Origin: [Actinomadura] parvosata subsp. kistnae
GTDB lineage: Bacteria > Actinomycetota > Actinomycetes > Streptosporangiales > Streptosporangiaceae
DNA: 64,000 bases
Direction of reading: 5' to 3'
NCBI RefSeq assembly: GCF_900323885.1
Contig: NZ_OOHJ01000018.1
Span: forward strand, 4,451,001-4,515,000
Part shown: piece by piece, positions 46,201 through 54,048 of the stretch
How positions within the stretch are numbered: the stretch's first letter is position 1
Layout: each line of letters opens with the position of its first letter
Position numbers and translations under genes: made by a program
The notes under the pieces: generated by a model
Told to the model about the DNA's origin: nothing
The model's database searches: none
What the model saw: the letters and a program-made list of their open reading frames with translations, nothing else

Positions 46201-46478
46201 TCAACACGTTCACCAAGGACACCGACGAGCCGGCGCCGCACAAGCTGGAGCTGGCCAGGGGCACCGAGGAGGAGAAGCAGTCGCAGCTGCGGCGGCTGCG
46301 CGACTTCCACGAGCGGCACCGCTCCGAGGCGCCCGCCCAGCTCGCCCGGCTGCGCGAGGCCGCGATGTCGGACGGGAACGCGTTCGCGGTGCTGATGGAA
46401 GCGGTCCGGCACTGCTCGCTCGGCCAGATCACCGACGCGCTGTTCGAGGCGGGCGGCCAGTACCGGCGCAACGTCTGA
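43287..46478 (+). CDS. icmF: Fused isobutyryl-CoA mutase IcmF
   Basis: A 1063-aa fusion that interconverts isobutyryl-CoA and n-butyryl-CoA with adenosylcobalamin. Order: B12-binding domain (DGHDAAINI at 18-26, the lower-ligand His20), MeaB-like G3E GTPase chaperone (P-loop GTGGSGKSS from 195, with ETPGIGQGDAG), a linker, and the TIM-barrel substrate domain (PYTDHGDLL... to TSGRSLHAQEMNFND). Length and domain order match known IcmF. GTG 43287 has AAGGAG about 10 bases upstream. It links valine or fatty-acid catabolism and polyketide precursor supply. Confidence 0.95.
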   Translation: MHVPVHPVRFVTAAALFDGHDAAINIMRRILQSQGAEVIHLGHNRSVDEIVTAAIQEDVQGVAISSYQGGHVEFFSYLVELLRERGAGHVKVYGGGGGVIVPEEIELLHSRGVTRIFSPEDGQRYGLPGMINKLIEDCDVELDDPPSVEAVVSGDQAALARAITLIESGRAPEALVAGLRQAKSGRQAPVLGITGTGGSGKSSLTDELVRRFRVDNDDKLRIAIVAIDPTRRRGGGALLGDRIRMNSLSPQTYFRSLATRGAPNEVPACLDDVITACRAAGYDLVIVETPGIGQGDAGIVPHVDVPIYVMTPEFGAASQLEKIDMLDFAEAVVINKFERRGAEDALRDVRRQLVRNREAFGAAPDDMPVFGTIAARYNDAGVTALYHHLKPLLPTGAESPGLLPPVEGRTSKVSAAIVPPARSRYLADIAETVRAYHAETLAQAEVARRRQQLAAVRDLLSEEGAREAERVERELSEESRALLDGWPAVKERYSADELVVKVRDREIHTPLWRETLSGNRIPRVALPRYTDHGDLLRFLRSENLPGAFPFTAGVFPFKRDDEDPTRMFAGEGDPFRTNRRFKLLSEGQPATRLSTAFDSVTLYGHDPDVRPDIYGKVGTSGVSIATLDDMKVLYDGFDLSAPNTSVSMTINGPAPTILAFYLNAAIDQARDRFRAEHGRDPDEAEDRELSARTLATVRGTVQADILKEDQGQNTCIFSTEFSLRMMADIQEWFIEHGVRNFYSVSISGYHIAEAGANPISQLAFTLANGFTYVEAYLARGMKIDDFAPNLSFFFSNGMDPEYSVLGRVARRIWAVAMRERYGAGERSQKLKYHIQTSGRSLHAQEMNFNDIRTTLQALIAIYDNCNSLHTNAFDEAVTTPSADSVRRAMAIQLIINREWGLARNENPLQGAFIVEELTDLVEEAVLSEFERLSDRGGVLGAMETGYQRGKIQDESMLYEMRKHDGSLPIVGVNTFTKDTDEPAPHKLELARGTEEEKQSQLRRLRDFHERHRSEAPAQLARLREAAMSDGNAFAVLMEAVRHCSLGQITDALFEAGGQYRRNV

Positions 46479-46565
46479 CGGCGGGCGCCCGTCGTGACAG
46501 GGCCTGATAGGGGACGCCGATAGGATCGCGATGCTGGGAGAACATCGCGTATCAGGAGGCTTTGC

Positions 46566-47066
46566 ATGTCCGTGACCTTCAAGGGCAACCCCATCACCGT
46601 GGGCGGCACCTTCCCGCAGCCCGGCGACAGCGCCCCGGCGTTCCGGCTGGTGGGCGCCGACCTGGCCGAGCGCACGCTGGAGGACTTCGGCCAGAAGACG
46701 AAGGTGCTCAACATCTTCCCGAGCCTCGACACCGGCACGTGCGCGGCCTCCGTGCGCCGGTTCAACGAGATCGCCGCCGGGCACCCCGACGTGGCGGTGC
46801 TGTGCATCTCGGCGGACCTGCCGTTCGCGCAGAAGCGGTTCTGCGGCGCGGAGGGGCTGGAGAACGTGACCACGCTGTCGCTCATGCGGGGGCGCGAGTT
46901 CCTCCAGGACTACGGCGTCGCCCAGGAGTCGGGGCCGCTGGCCGGGCTGGCCGCGCGGGCCGTGGTCGTGCTCGACGGCGACAACAAGGTCGTGTACTCG
47001 CAGCTCGTGCCGGAGATCGCCCAGGAGCCCGACTACGACGGCGCGCTGGCCGCGCTCAAGAAGTAG
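46566..47066 (+). CDS. tpx: Thiol peroxidase (atypical 2-Cys peroxiredoxin)
   Basis: A 166-aa Tpx that reduces peroxides using thioredoxin. Peroxidatic Cys59 sits in FPSLDTGTCA and resolving Cys93 in KRFCGAEGL, the usual spacing; the N-terminal VTFKGNPI and PGDSAPAF are typical. AGGAGG precedes the ATG. The last codons and stop are the first unit of an 18-bp tandem repeat. Confidence 0.95.
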   Translation: MSVTFKGNPITVGGTFPQPGDSAPAFRLVGADLAERTLEDFGQKTKVLNIFPSLDTGTCAASVRRFNEIAAGHPDVAVLCISADLPFAQKRFCGAEGLENVTTLSLMRGREFLQDYGVAQESGPLAGLAARAVVVLDGDNKVVYSQLVPEIAQEPDYDGALAALKK

Positions 47067-47141
47067 GCCGCGCTCAGGAAGTAGGCGGCACTCAGGAAGT
47101 AGACCGCGCTCACGAAGCAGGCCGCGCTCAGGAAGCAGGGC
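47052..47141. repeat. 5 x 18-bp tandem repeat copied from the tpx 3' end
   Basis: Five adjacent 18-bp units (47052, 47070, 47088, 47106, 47124) resemble GCGCTCAAGAAGTAGGCC. Unit 1 is the tpx end including its TAG; the later units differ by one to four bases. The stop codon of the convergent LLM gene (47128-47130) lies in unit 5. Confidence 0.9.
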
Positions 47142-48060
47142 ACGGGCGGGGCGCCTCGTCGAGGTGCCCCGCCAGCCCGGCCTGGAAGGCCGCCGCGAGG
47201 TCGAGCAGGTGCTGGTCGCCGGTGGCGGTGTGCTGGAGGTCGAGGATGACCTCGTGCACCCCGGCCCGCGCCGCGCCGGCCAGGTAGGCGGAGATCTCGG
47301 CGACCGTGCCGCTCCTGGGCGGCGTGCCGTGCTCGGTGACCACGGGGTTGGAGCGCAGGACCATCCGCAGCGCGCCGGGGTCGCGGCCCGCCTCCTCGGC
47401 GGCCCGGCACACGGTGCGCCACATGGAGGTGAGCGCGGGGATCGGCAGCGCCGCCGTCAGCCAGCCGTCGCCCCTGCGCCCGACGCGGCGCAGCGCCGCC
47501 TCGGAGAAGCCCGCGAGGTAGAGGGGCGGGCGCCGGGCGGGCTTGGGCTCGATGTGGCTGGGCGCGATCGTCCACAGCTCGTGCTCGAACGACACGGGGT
47601 CGGTGGTCCAGATGGTCTCCAGCGCGTCGAGCGTGGCGTCGTAGCGGCGGGCCCGGCCCCGCCAGGGCACGCCGGCGGCGGCGTACTCGTCGGAGGACCA
47701 GCCCAGCCCGAGCCCGGCGTCGAGCCGCCCGCCGCTGAGGTGGTCGATCGTGGTGAGGGAGCGCGCCAGCACGGCGGGGGCGTACCAGCAGGCGTTGAGC
47801 GCGCTGGTGCCCAGCCGCACGGCGGAGGTGGCCGACGCGGCCACCGACAGCACCGCGAACGGGTCGAGGAACACCCGGTGCGCCTCGGGGATCGTGCCGT
47901 CGCCGGCCGGATAGCGGTCTTTCGGCTCCAGCGGGGTCAGCAGCCGGTCGCCGGCCCACAGGCTGTGCAGGCCCATCGGCTCGGCCTCCCGCGCCACCCG
48001 CAGCACGCTGGACAGCGCCGCGAACCTGCCGTACTGCGGCACGGCCAGCCCGAGTCTCAT
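47128..48060 (-). CDS. LLM-class F420-dependent oxidoreductase
   Basis: A 310-aa luciferase-like TIM-barrel protein: N-terminal RLGLAVPQYG, the LDPFAVLSVAASATSAVRLGT block, GRLDAGLGLGW and the TIARSLTTIDHLS-type helix, all as in actinobacterial F420-dependent members. The substrate is unknown. It starts 4 bp after the methyltransferase stop and ends within the 18-bp repeats. Confidence 0.85.
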   Translation of the reverse strand: MRLGLAVPQYGRFAALSSVLRVAREAEPMGLHSLWAGDRLLTPLEPKDRYPAGDGTIPEAHRVFLDPFAVLSVAASATSAVRLGTSALNACWYAPAVLARSLTTIDHLSGGRLDAGLGLGWSSDEYAAAGVPWRGRARRYDATLDALETIWTTDPVSFEHELWTIAPSHIEPKPARRPPLYLAGFSEAALRRVGRRGDGWLTAALPIPALTSMWRTVCRAAEEAGRDPGALRMVLRSNPVVTEHGTPPRSGTVAEISAYLAGAARAGVHEVILDLQHTATGDQHLLDLAAAFQAGLAGHLDEAPRPCPAS

Positions 48061-48064
48061 GGCC

Positions 48065-48928
48065 TCAGCCCTTCCTGCCCACGCCGCACAGGAACAGCGA
48101 CGTCTGCGGGCCGTCGGCGAAGTCGATCAGGTCGGCCTCCTCCGGCCGCCACTCGGGCAGCCACACCAGGCCCGGGTCCACCAGCTCGAACCCCTGGAAC
48201 AGCCCGGCGATCCGGTCGCGCCCGCGCAGCGTGAGCGGCGCGTCGGCGCCGCGGTAGACCTCGGTGGCCCGCTCGGCGAAGGCGGCACCGGCGTCGCCGG
48301 TGGCGTGGGACAGGACGAGGTGGCTGCCGGGTGCCAGGGCCTCGCGCAGGGTCGCGACGATCTCCTCGGGGCCGTCGGCGTCGGTGACATGGTGCAGGAC
48401 CGCCGTCAGAAGCACGCCCACGGGCCGGTCGAGGTCGAGCGCCCGCAGCAGCTCAGGGTCTTTCACGATCGTGTCGGGCTCGCGCAGGTCGCCGCGCACC
48501 ACGGTGGTCGCGCCCTGGCGGGCCAGCAGCGCCCTGGCGTGCACGAGCACCACGGGGTCGCGATCGACGTAGACCACCCGGGCCGAGGGCGCCAGCTCGT
48601 GCACGTGGCCCCGGGCCGGCAGCCCCGTGCCGATGTCGAGGAACTGGTCGATGCCGCACTCCGTGAGGAAGCGCACCGCCCGGCCGAGGAAGGCGCGGTT
48701 GGCCCGCACCGCCGCGCGCAGCTCGGGCGCCACTTCGAGGATCCGCTCCGCCGCCGCGCGATCGGCCGGGAAGTGGTCCTTGCCGCCGAGGCAGTAGTCG
48801 TAGATGCGGGCCACGCTGGGCGTCCGAGGATCGAAGCCGAGCGACTCACGCTGCAACCGGGGCCCCCGATCACCAGTCGACGATCTTTGCCAGGAGTCTA
48901 CGGCCCCGTACCGACAGATGATCATCAA
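48065..48928 (-). CDS. SAM-dependent methyltransferase (DUF574/Methyltransf_19)
   Basis: A 287-aa protein of the actinobacterial DUF574 family: DPRTPSVARIYDYCLGGKDHFPADR is diagnostic, FLDIGTGLPARG is the SAM-binding loop, and VYVDRDPVVLVHARALL the following strand. The family is expanded in actinomycetes with no firm substrate. Operon with the LLM oxidoreductase. The exact start is uncertain; residues before about 25 are not conserved. Confidence 0.85.
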   Translation of the reverse strand: MMIICRYGAVDSWQRSSTGDRGPRLQRESLGFDPRTPSVARIYDYCLGGKDHFPADRAAAERILEVAPELRAAVRANRAFLGRAVRFLTECGIDQFLDIGTGLPARGHVHELAPSARVVYVDRDPVVLVHARALLARQGATTVVRGDLREPDTIVKDPELLRALDLDRPVGVLLTAVLHHVTDADGPEEIVATLREALAPGSHLVLSHATGDAGAAFAERATEVYRGADAPLTLRGRDRIAGLFQGFELVDPGLVWLPEWRPEEADLIDFADGPQTSLFLCGVGRKG

Positions 48929-48951
48929 ATCGGCGATCTAGGCTTGCCGAT

Positions 48952-49701
48952 GTGGACGACACCGGAGTGCCCGTGCCGATCCCCGCGACCGTGCGGCGGA
49001 TCGTCTCCCTGGTGCCCTCGCTGACCGAGTCGGTGGCGGCGACCCTGCCCGGCGCGCTGGTCGGCGCGACCGACTGGTGCTCGCACCCGGCCGACCTCGA
49101 CGTGGTCCGGGTCAGGGGCACCAAGAACCCCGACCTCGACGCGATCAGGCGCCTCGCCCCCGACGTGGTGCTGGCCAACGCCGAGGAGAACCGCCCGCCC
49201 GACATCGAGGCGCTGCGCGCGTCCGGCATCGCCGTCTGGGTGACGCGCATCGAGACGGTGGAGGAGGCGTTCACGTCGCTGGAGCGCATGTTCGCCGAGG
49301 CGTGCCGCGTGGAGCCGCCCGCCTGGCTCGCGCGGGCGCGCGAGGCGTGGCGGGAGCCGCACACCGGCCCGAGACGCACGGCGATCGTGCCCATCTGGCG
49401 CCGCCCGTGGATGGTGGCGGGCCGCGACACGTTCACCGGCGACGTGCTCAGGCGGCTCGGCGTGGACAACCTGTACGCCGCCCACCCCGAGCGCTACCCC
49501 AAGATCCCCCTCACCGAGCTGAACGAGCGCCGGCCCGACCTCGTGGTCCTGCCCGACGAGCCGTACGCGTTCAGCGCGAGCGACGGCCCCGAGTCGTTCC
49601 CCGGCCTGACCTGCGCCCTGGTCAGCGGCCGGCTGCTGACCTGGTACGGTCCCTCGCTCGCCGAGGCGCCCGCCCTGCTGCGCCGCGCGCTCAGGTCGTG
49701 A
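48952..49701 (+). CDS. BtuF-like helical-backbone metal/cobalamin receptor without signal peptide
   Basis: A 249-aa protein of the periplasmic-binding-protein-like II (FecCD/BtuF) type: RRIVSLVPSLTESVAATL, GTKNPDLDAIRRLAPDVVLAN and FTGDVLRRLGVDNLY are characteristic of B12 or siderophore receptors. There is no signal peptide or lipobox from the GTG start, so it appears cytosolic, unlike transport receptors. No permease or ATPase adjoins it. The 3' end overlaps the ROK gene by 11 bp. Confidence 0.78.
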   Translation: MDDTGVPVPIPATVRRIVSLVPSLTESVAATLPGALVGATDWCSHPADLDVVRVRGTKNPDLDAIRRLAPDVVLANAEENRPPDIEALRASGIAVWVTRIETVEEAFTSLERMFAEACRVEPPAWLARAREAWREPHTGPRRTAIVPIWRRPWMVAGRDTFTGDVLRRLGVDNLYAAHPERYPKIPLTELNERRPDLVVLPDEPYAFSASDGPESFPGLTCALVSGRLLTWYGPSLAEAPALLRRALRS

Positions 49702-50848
49702 GCTTCGCCTGGGCGGCCAGGGCCGCGTCCACGGAGGCGGGGGAGAGCACGTGCTCCATGACGATCACCGCCATCCCGACGATCCCGGCGCGGTCGCCCA
49801 GCGAGCTGGTGACGATCTCCAGGTTCCTGGTCGTGTACGGCAGGCTCCGCCGGTACACCAGCTCCCTGATGCCCGTCAGGTAGTGCTCCCTGGTCTCGGC
49901 CATGTCGCCGGCCAGCACCAGCACGCCGGGGTTGAGCAGGCTGACCGCGGTGGCCGCGACGACGCCGAGCGTGCGGCCCGCCTCCTGGACGCGGGCGATG
50001 GCCTCCGGGTCGCCGGCCTGCACGAGCCGGACCACGTCCCGGCTGGTGGCCACGCCGAGGTCGCCGGCCAGGGCGTGGCCGCTGGCCAGTGAGGCCACGC
50101 AGCCGCGCGAGCCGCAGGTGCAGACCCGGTCGTCGGTCTCGCGCAGCCGGACGTGCCCGATGTTGCCCGCGGCCTCCTCGACGCCGCGGTAGATCTGCCC
50201 GTCGAGGATGATGCCGGTGCCGATGCCGGTGGACACCTTGATGAGGATCAGCGAGTCGGTGTCGCGCCAGAACGACCACCACTCGCCCAGCGCCATGGCG
50301 TTGGCGTCGTTCTCGACGAGGATCGGCACGTCGAACGTGGCGCCGATGGCCTCGCCCACGGGGTGGTCGTCCCAGCCCGGCATGAGGAACGACCTGATCA
50401 CCCGGCCGGTCGTGTGGTCGACCGAGCCGGGCAGGTCGATGCCGATGCCGCACACCTCGCCGGCCGGCCGTCCCACGCGGTCGAGCATGCGCTGGAACGC
50501 CTCCCGCACCCACGACAGCACGGCGTCGGGGCCGAGCTCGATGCGCATCTCGGTGCGTTCCTCGGCGATGGGCCGGGCGGCGAGGTCGGTGAGCGCCACC
50601 CTGGCATGGGTGGCGCCCAGGTCGGCCACCAGCATCAGGCGCCTGGTGGCGTCCACGTCGAGCACCGAGGGCGGTCGCCCGCCCCCGGAGGTGCCGACGC
50701 CGGACTCGTGGATGTAGCCGGCGTCGATGAGCCGGTCGAGCCGGTCGGTGATGGTCGACCGGGACAGACCGGTGAGCTCGATCAGGTCCTTGCGCGTCCG
50801 GCAGGAGCCATCGCGGATGAGCTGGAGGATCTGCCCTGCCGTCAGCAT
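49691..50848 (-). CDS. ROK family transcriptional regulator
   Basis: A 385-aa repressor: N-terminal winged helix (CRTRKDLIELTGLSRSTITDRLDRLI) then a ROK sugar-kinase-like domain (LVADLGATHARVAL, GIGIDLPGSVD, VENDANAMALGEW). The zinc motif reads CTCGSRGC, but the Glu that usually follows (CxCGxxGCxE) is Ala, as if sugar binding has changed. It is the last gene of the transporter operon, 3 bp after the permease, and should control the 50-60 kb locus. Confidence 0.9.
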   Translation of the reverse strand: MLTAGQILQLIRDGSCRTRKDLIELTGLSRSTITDRLDRLIDAGYIHESGVGTSGGGRPPSVLDVDATRRLMLVADLGATHARVALTDLAARPIAEERTEMRIELGPDAVLSWVREAFQRMLDRVGRPAGEVCGIGIDLPGSVDHTTGRVIRSFLMPGWDDHPVGEAIGATFDVPILVENDANAMALGEWWSFWRDTDSLILIKVSTGIGTGIILDGQIYRGVEEAAGNIGHVRLRETDDRVCTCGSRGCVASLASGHALAGDLGVATSRDVVRLVQAGDPEAIARVQEAGRTLGVVAATAVSLLNPGVLVLAGDMAETREHYLTGIRELVYRRSLPYTTRNLEIVTSSLGDRAGIVGMAVIVMEHVLSPASVDAALAAQAKLTT

Positions 50849-50851
50849 GGT

Positions 50852-51706
50852 CTATCCCTTCTCCGCTCCTGCGGTGAGGCCCTCCGTCAGCAGCCGCTCG
50901 CTGGCGAAGAACACGATCACGATGGGCAGCGTGAGCACCACCGACCCTGCCATCAGGACCGTCGTCGGGATCTCGATGCTCCCCGCGAGCTGAGAGAGCC
51001 CCAGGGACACCGTCCAGCTCTCTCTCCTGTCCACCAGGAAGAGCAGGGCGAACAGGAACTCGTTCCAGGCGATCATGAACGCGTAGAGGCCGGTGGCCAT
51101 CAGCGCGGGCTTGGACAGTGGCAGCACCACCCGCCAGATGGTCGACAACCTCGTGCACCCGTCGATCGCCGCCGCTTCCTCCACGCTTTGCGGCACGGTC
51201 TCGAAGTAGTTGCGGAGCATGTATACCGTGACAGGCACCGTTTGCGCGATATACACGAGGATCAACCCGATCAGCGACCCGCGCAGCCCGATCATGGTGA
51301 ACAGCACGAACAGCGGGATGGCCAGCACGATCGCCGGGAACAGGTACACGGCGAGGAACAGGAAGTGCACCTGGCGCCGGCCGAAGAAGCGCAGCCGCGC
51401 GACCGCGTACGCGCCCGGGATCGAGATCAGCAGCGTGACCGCCACCGACGCGACCGCGACGACCGCGCTGTTCCTGAGGAAGGTCAGGAAGCCCTGCCGG
51501 GTCAGCACGTCCACGTACGTGTCGAGGGTGAAGGCGCGCGGCCAGAGCGAGCCCGGGTCCAGGATGAGCTCCTGGATGTCGCGTACCGACAGCATCACCA
51601 TGTAGAAGAACGGGAACGCGGTGATCAGGAACAGGAAGGCGATCACCAGCGGCTTGAGCACCCTGAGCAGGCCCCGCTCGAACCTATCCCTGGTCACTGC
51701 GCTCAC
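50852..51706 (-). CDS. Sugar ABC transporter permease (MalG-type)
   Basis: A 284-aa CUT1 permease with six helices and the EAA loop (EEAAAIDGCTRLSTIWRVVLP). It overlaps the upstream permease gene by 23 bp. Part of the operon epimerase - binding protein - two permeases - ROK. Confidence 0.9.
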   Translation of the reverse strand: MSAVTRDRFERGLLRVLKPLVIAFLFLITAFPFFYMVMLSVRDIQELILDPGSLWPRAFTLDTYVDVLTRQGFLTFLRNSAVVAVASVAVTLLISIPGAYAVARLRFFGRRQVHFLFLAVYLFPAIVLAIPLFVLFTMIGLRGSLIGLILVYIAQTVPVTVYMLRNYFETVPQSVEEAAAIDGCTRLSTIWRVVLPLSKPALMATGLYAFMIAWNEFLFALLFLVDRRESWTVSLGLSQLAGSIEIPTTVLMAGSVVLTLPIVIVFFASERLLTEGLTAGAEKG

Positions 51707-52649
51707 CTCCGGCGAAGAACCTCAGGTAGACGGCCAGGAACACCACGAGGAAGACGGCCAGCACGATGGCCTGTGCGGCGGAGGCGCCGATGTCGTCGCG
51801 CGAGGTCAGGAAGTTGTAGACGCGCACGCTGACGACCTCGGTGCCGGCCCCGCCGCCGGTCAGCAGGTAGACGTCGTCGAACTTGGTGAAGGTGAACACG
51901 AACCGCAGCACCGACAGCAGCGCGATGATCCGCCAGAGCTGCGGCATGATCACGTAGCGGAAGCGCTGGGTGGGCGTGGCGCCGTCCACGACCGCGGCCT
52001 CGTCCAGCTCGGCCGGCAGCGCCTGGAGGCGGGCCAGGATGAACAGGAACGCGAACGGGAAGTACCGCCACGCCTCGAACGCGATCACGGTGAGCAGCGC
52101 CACCGGCACCTGGACGCCCAGGAACTCGCCCTTGGCCTGGGTGAGGAACGCGATCGGCTCGCTCAGCCAGGTGTTGACGATGCCGTACTGCGGGTTGAGC
52201 ATCGTCTCCCACAGGAACGCCACGGCCACCACGGGGGCCACGTACGGGATCAGGATCGAGGCCCGCACGAGCGTCCTGCCCTTGAACCTGTCGCGCAGCG
52301 CGAGCGCGGTCACCAGGCCGAGCGCGATCGACAACGCCGTCCCCGCGACGGTGTAGACGAGCGTGTTGACCAGGGACGACCAGAAGCCCGGCTCGGACAT
52401 CACGTACGAGAAGTTCTCCAGCGTGTAGTGCCCGAAGACGCCCACGCGGCGGATGTTGATCAGCCGCGCGTCCTGGAACGCCAGCATGATCGCCCACAGC
52501 AGCGGCAGCACCACGACGACCAGCGTGATGATCAGCGTGGGGGAGATGAGCGTGAGCCCGGCCCGCTCCTCCTGCTGGCGCAGTGTCCGGCCGCGCCGCG
52601 CGGGCCTGCGGTGCTGCGGCGCCTGCGGCTTGCTCGCGGTCGTGGTCAC
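51684..52649 (-). CDS. Sugar ABC transporter permease (MalF-type)
   Basis: A 321-aa permease with a basic cytoplasmic N-terminus, six helices and an EAA loop (DEAAVVDGATPTQRFRYVIMP). GTG 52649 overlaps the binding-protein TGA; the open frame upstream of that belongs to the binding-protein gene region and is not part of this protein. Confidence 0.88.
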   Translation of the reverse strand: MTTTASKPQAPQHRRPARRGRTLRQQEERAGLTLISPTLIITLVVVVLPLLWAIMLAFQDARLINIRRVGVFGHYTLENFSYVMSEPGFWSSLVNTLVYTVAGTALSIALGLVTALALRDRFKGRTLVRASILIPYVAPVVAVAFLWETMLNPQYGIVNTWLSEPIAFLTQAKGEFLGVQVPVALLTVIAFEAWRYFPFAFLFILARLQALPAELDEAAVVDGATPTQRFRYVIMPQLWRIIALLSVLRFVFTFTKFDDVYLLTGGGAGTEVVSVRVYNFLTSRDDIGASAAQAIVLAVFLVVFLAVYLRFFAGGERSDQG

Positions 52650-54016
52650 TGCCGGATCCCGCGCTTGATGGTCTCGACGTCGGCCTTGGCCTGGGCGGCG
52701 GCGGCCTGCGGCGTCAGGGTGCCGTCGGCGACGGCGCTGACCGCCTTGGGCACGGGCAGCTCGCCCATGGTGGCGCCGACCAGCTTGCCCTGGCCCTGCG
52801 GGATGCCCCACCTGGCGAAGGTGTCGGGGCTCTTGCGCAGCGCCGTCAGCACGTCGGCCGGGTAGACGTCGGCGAGCGGCTTCTTGGAGTCGACCCCGGC
52901 GGGCAGTTTGTCCCACTTCTCGTCGAAGCCCTTGCGGGTGGGGAACTTGCCCTCCGGCGCCATCCCGATCCAGCGCTCGTAGCCCTCGTTCATCATGTAC
53001 GAGACGAACGTGCTCGCCGGATCCTTGGCGGCGTCACGGGTGACGACCCAGGAGACGATCTCGCCGTACTGCGCGGGAGCGCTCCCGTCGGGGCCCTTCA
53101 GCGCCGTCACCACGCCGGTGTTCTTGGCCAGCCACTCGGGGTCCTCGCGGCACTCCGGGCAGCTCGGCAGCGCGTCCTTGCGCAGCCCGGCCAGCTCGTC
53201 GAGGATGAACGACGACCAGATCGTCATGGCCGCCTTGCCCGAGAAGTACGTGGCCCTGGTCGAGTCGACGTCCTGCTTGCCCTTGACCGAGTAGTTCCTG
53301 GCCAGGTTCCCGTAGAACTCGAAGGCCCGGGCGCACTGCGGTGAGTCGAGGGTGACGTTGCCCGAGTTGTCCACGAGCTGGCAGCCGTTCGCCAGCGCCA
53401 CGTGCTCGAAGCTCTGCGCGGTGAAGGAGTCCTTCTGCGCGACCGCGAGCGTGATGCCCGCGACCCCGCCCGTGTTGAGCTTGGCCGCGGCCGCCTGCAG
53501 CGCCTCGTACGTGTCGGGCGGCTGCAGCCCGGCCTTCTCGAACAGGTCCTTGCGGTACAGGATGAGCTGCGCCCAGCCGTCGCTGGGCACCGCGAGCAGC
53601 TTGCCGCCGGAGGTGTCGAGCTCCAGCGCGCGCGGCGAGAACGTGTCGCGGCCGAGCCGGTCGACGATCCTGCCCGGCGTCTCGGTGTCGAGCAGCTCGT
53701 TGGCCTCCATCTCGCGGACGGACGACAGCGGCAGCGCCCCGATCGCGTCGGGCAGGTCGTCGGCCGCCGCGGCCGCGGTGAGGGTCTGGCTGAACTGGTC
53801 CTCGCCGACGCCGACCAGCTTCACCTTGATCCCGGTCTTCTTGGTGAAGTCGGCGACGATCGCGTTCTGCACGGCCATCCGCGCGTCGAGGTCCTCCAGG
53901 GTCCAGACGGTGATCTCATTGCTGGTTGACGATTCCTCGCCACCGCCGCCCGAGCAGGCCGCCAGGGCGGCGGCCAGCAGGGCGGCAGAGAGGACGGCGG
54001 TCACCTTCGTCGGCAT
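52646..54016 (-). CDS. Sugar ABC transporter substrate-binding lipoprotein
   Basis: A 456-aa family 1 solute-binding protein with signal peptide and lipobox LAAC, then ITVWTLEDLDARMAVQNAIVADF and the usual two-lobe fold. A CPEC pair near residue 285 could form a disulfide. The ligand is unknown; neighbouring epimerases and dehydrogenases suggest an unusual or modified glycoside. Confidence 0.88.
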   Translation of the reverse strand: MPTKVTAVLSAALLAAALAACSGGGGEESSTSNEITVWTLEDLDARMAVQNAIVADFTKKTGIKVKLVGVGEDQFSQTLTAAAAADDLPDAIGALPLSSVREMEANELLDTETPGRIVDRLGRDTFSPRALELDTSGGKLLAVPSDGWAQLILYRKDLFEKAGLQPPDTYEALQAAAAKLNTGGVAGITLAVAQKDSFTAQSFEHVALANGCQLVDNSGNVTLDSPQCARAFEFYGNLARNYSVKGKQDVDSTRATYFSGKAAMTIWSSFILDELAGLRKDALPSCPECREDPEWLAKNTGVVTALKGPDGSAPAQYGEIVSWVVTRDAAKDPASTFVSYMMNEGYERWIGMAPEGKFPTRKGFDEKWDKLPAGVDSKKPLADVYPADVLTALRKSPDTFARWGIPQGQGKLVGATMGELPVPKAVSAVADGTLTPQAAAAQAKADVETIKRGIRQ

Positions 54017-54048
54017 GGCACGCTCCTCTGGTTGGGGATATGCCGCCC

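Noticed and set aside
46479..46500. GGCGGGC/GCCCGTC palindrome after icmF as a terminator
   Set aside because: No loop of usable size and no T-run follows on the plus strand.
43281..46784. 1167-codon minus-strand frame antisense to icmF
   Set aside because: icmF is complete and conserved on the plus strand; the antisense frame is low-complexity and has no promoter or ribosome site.
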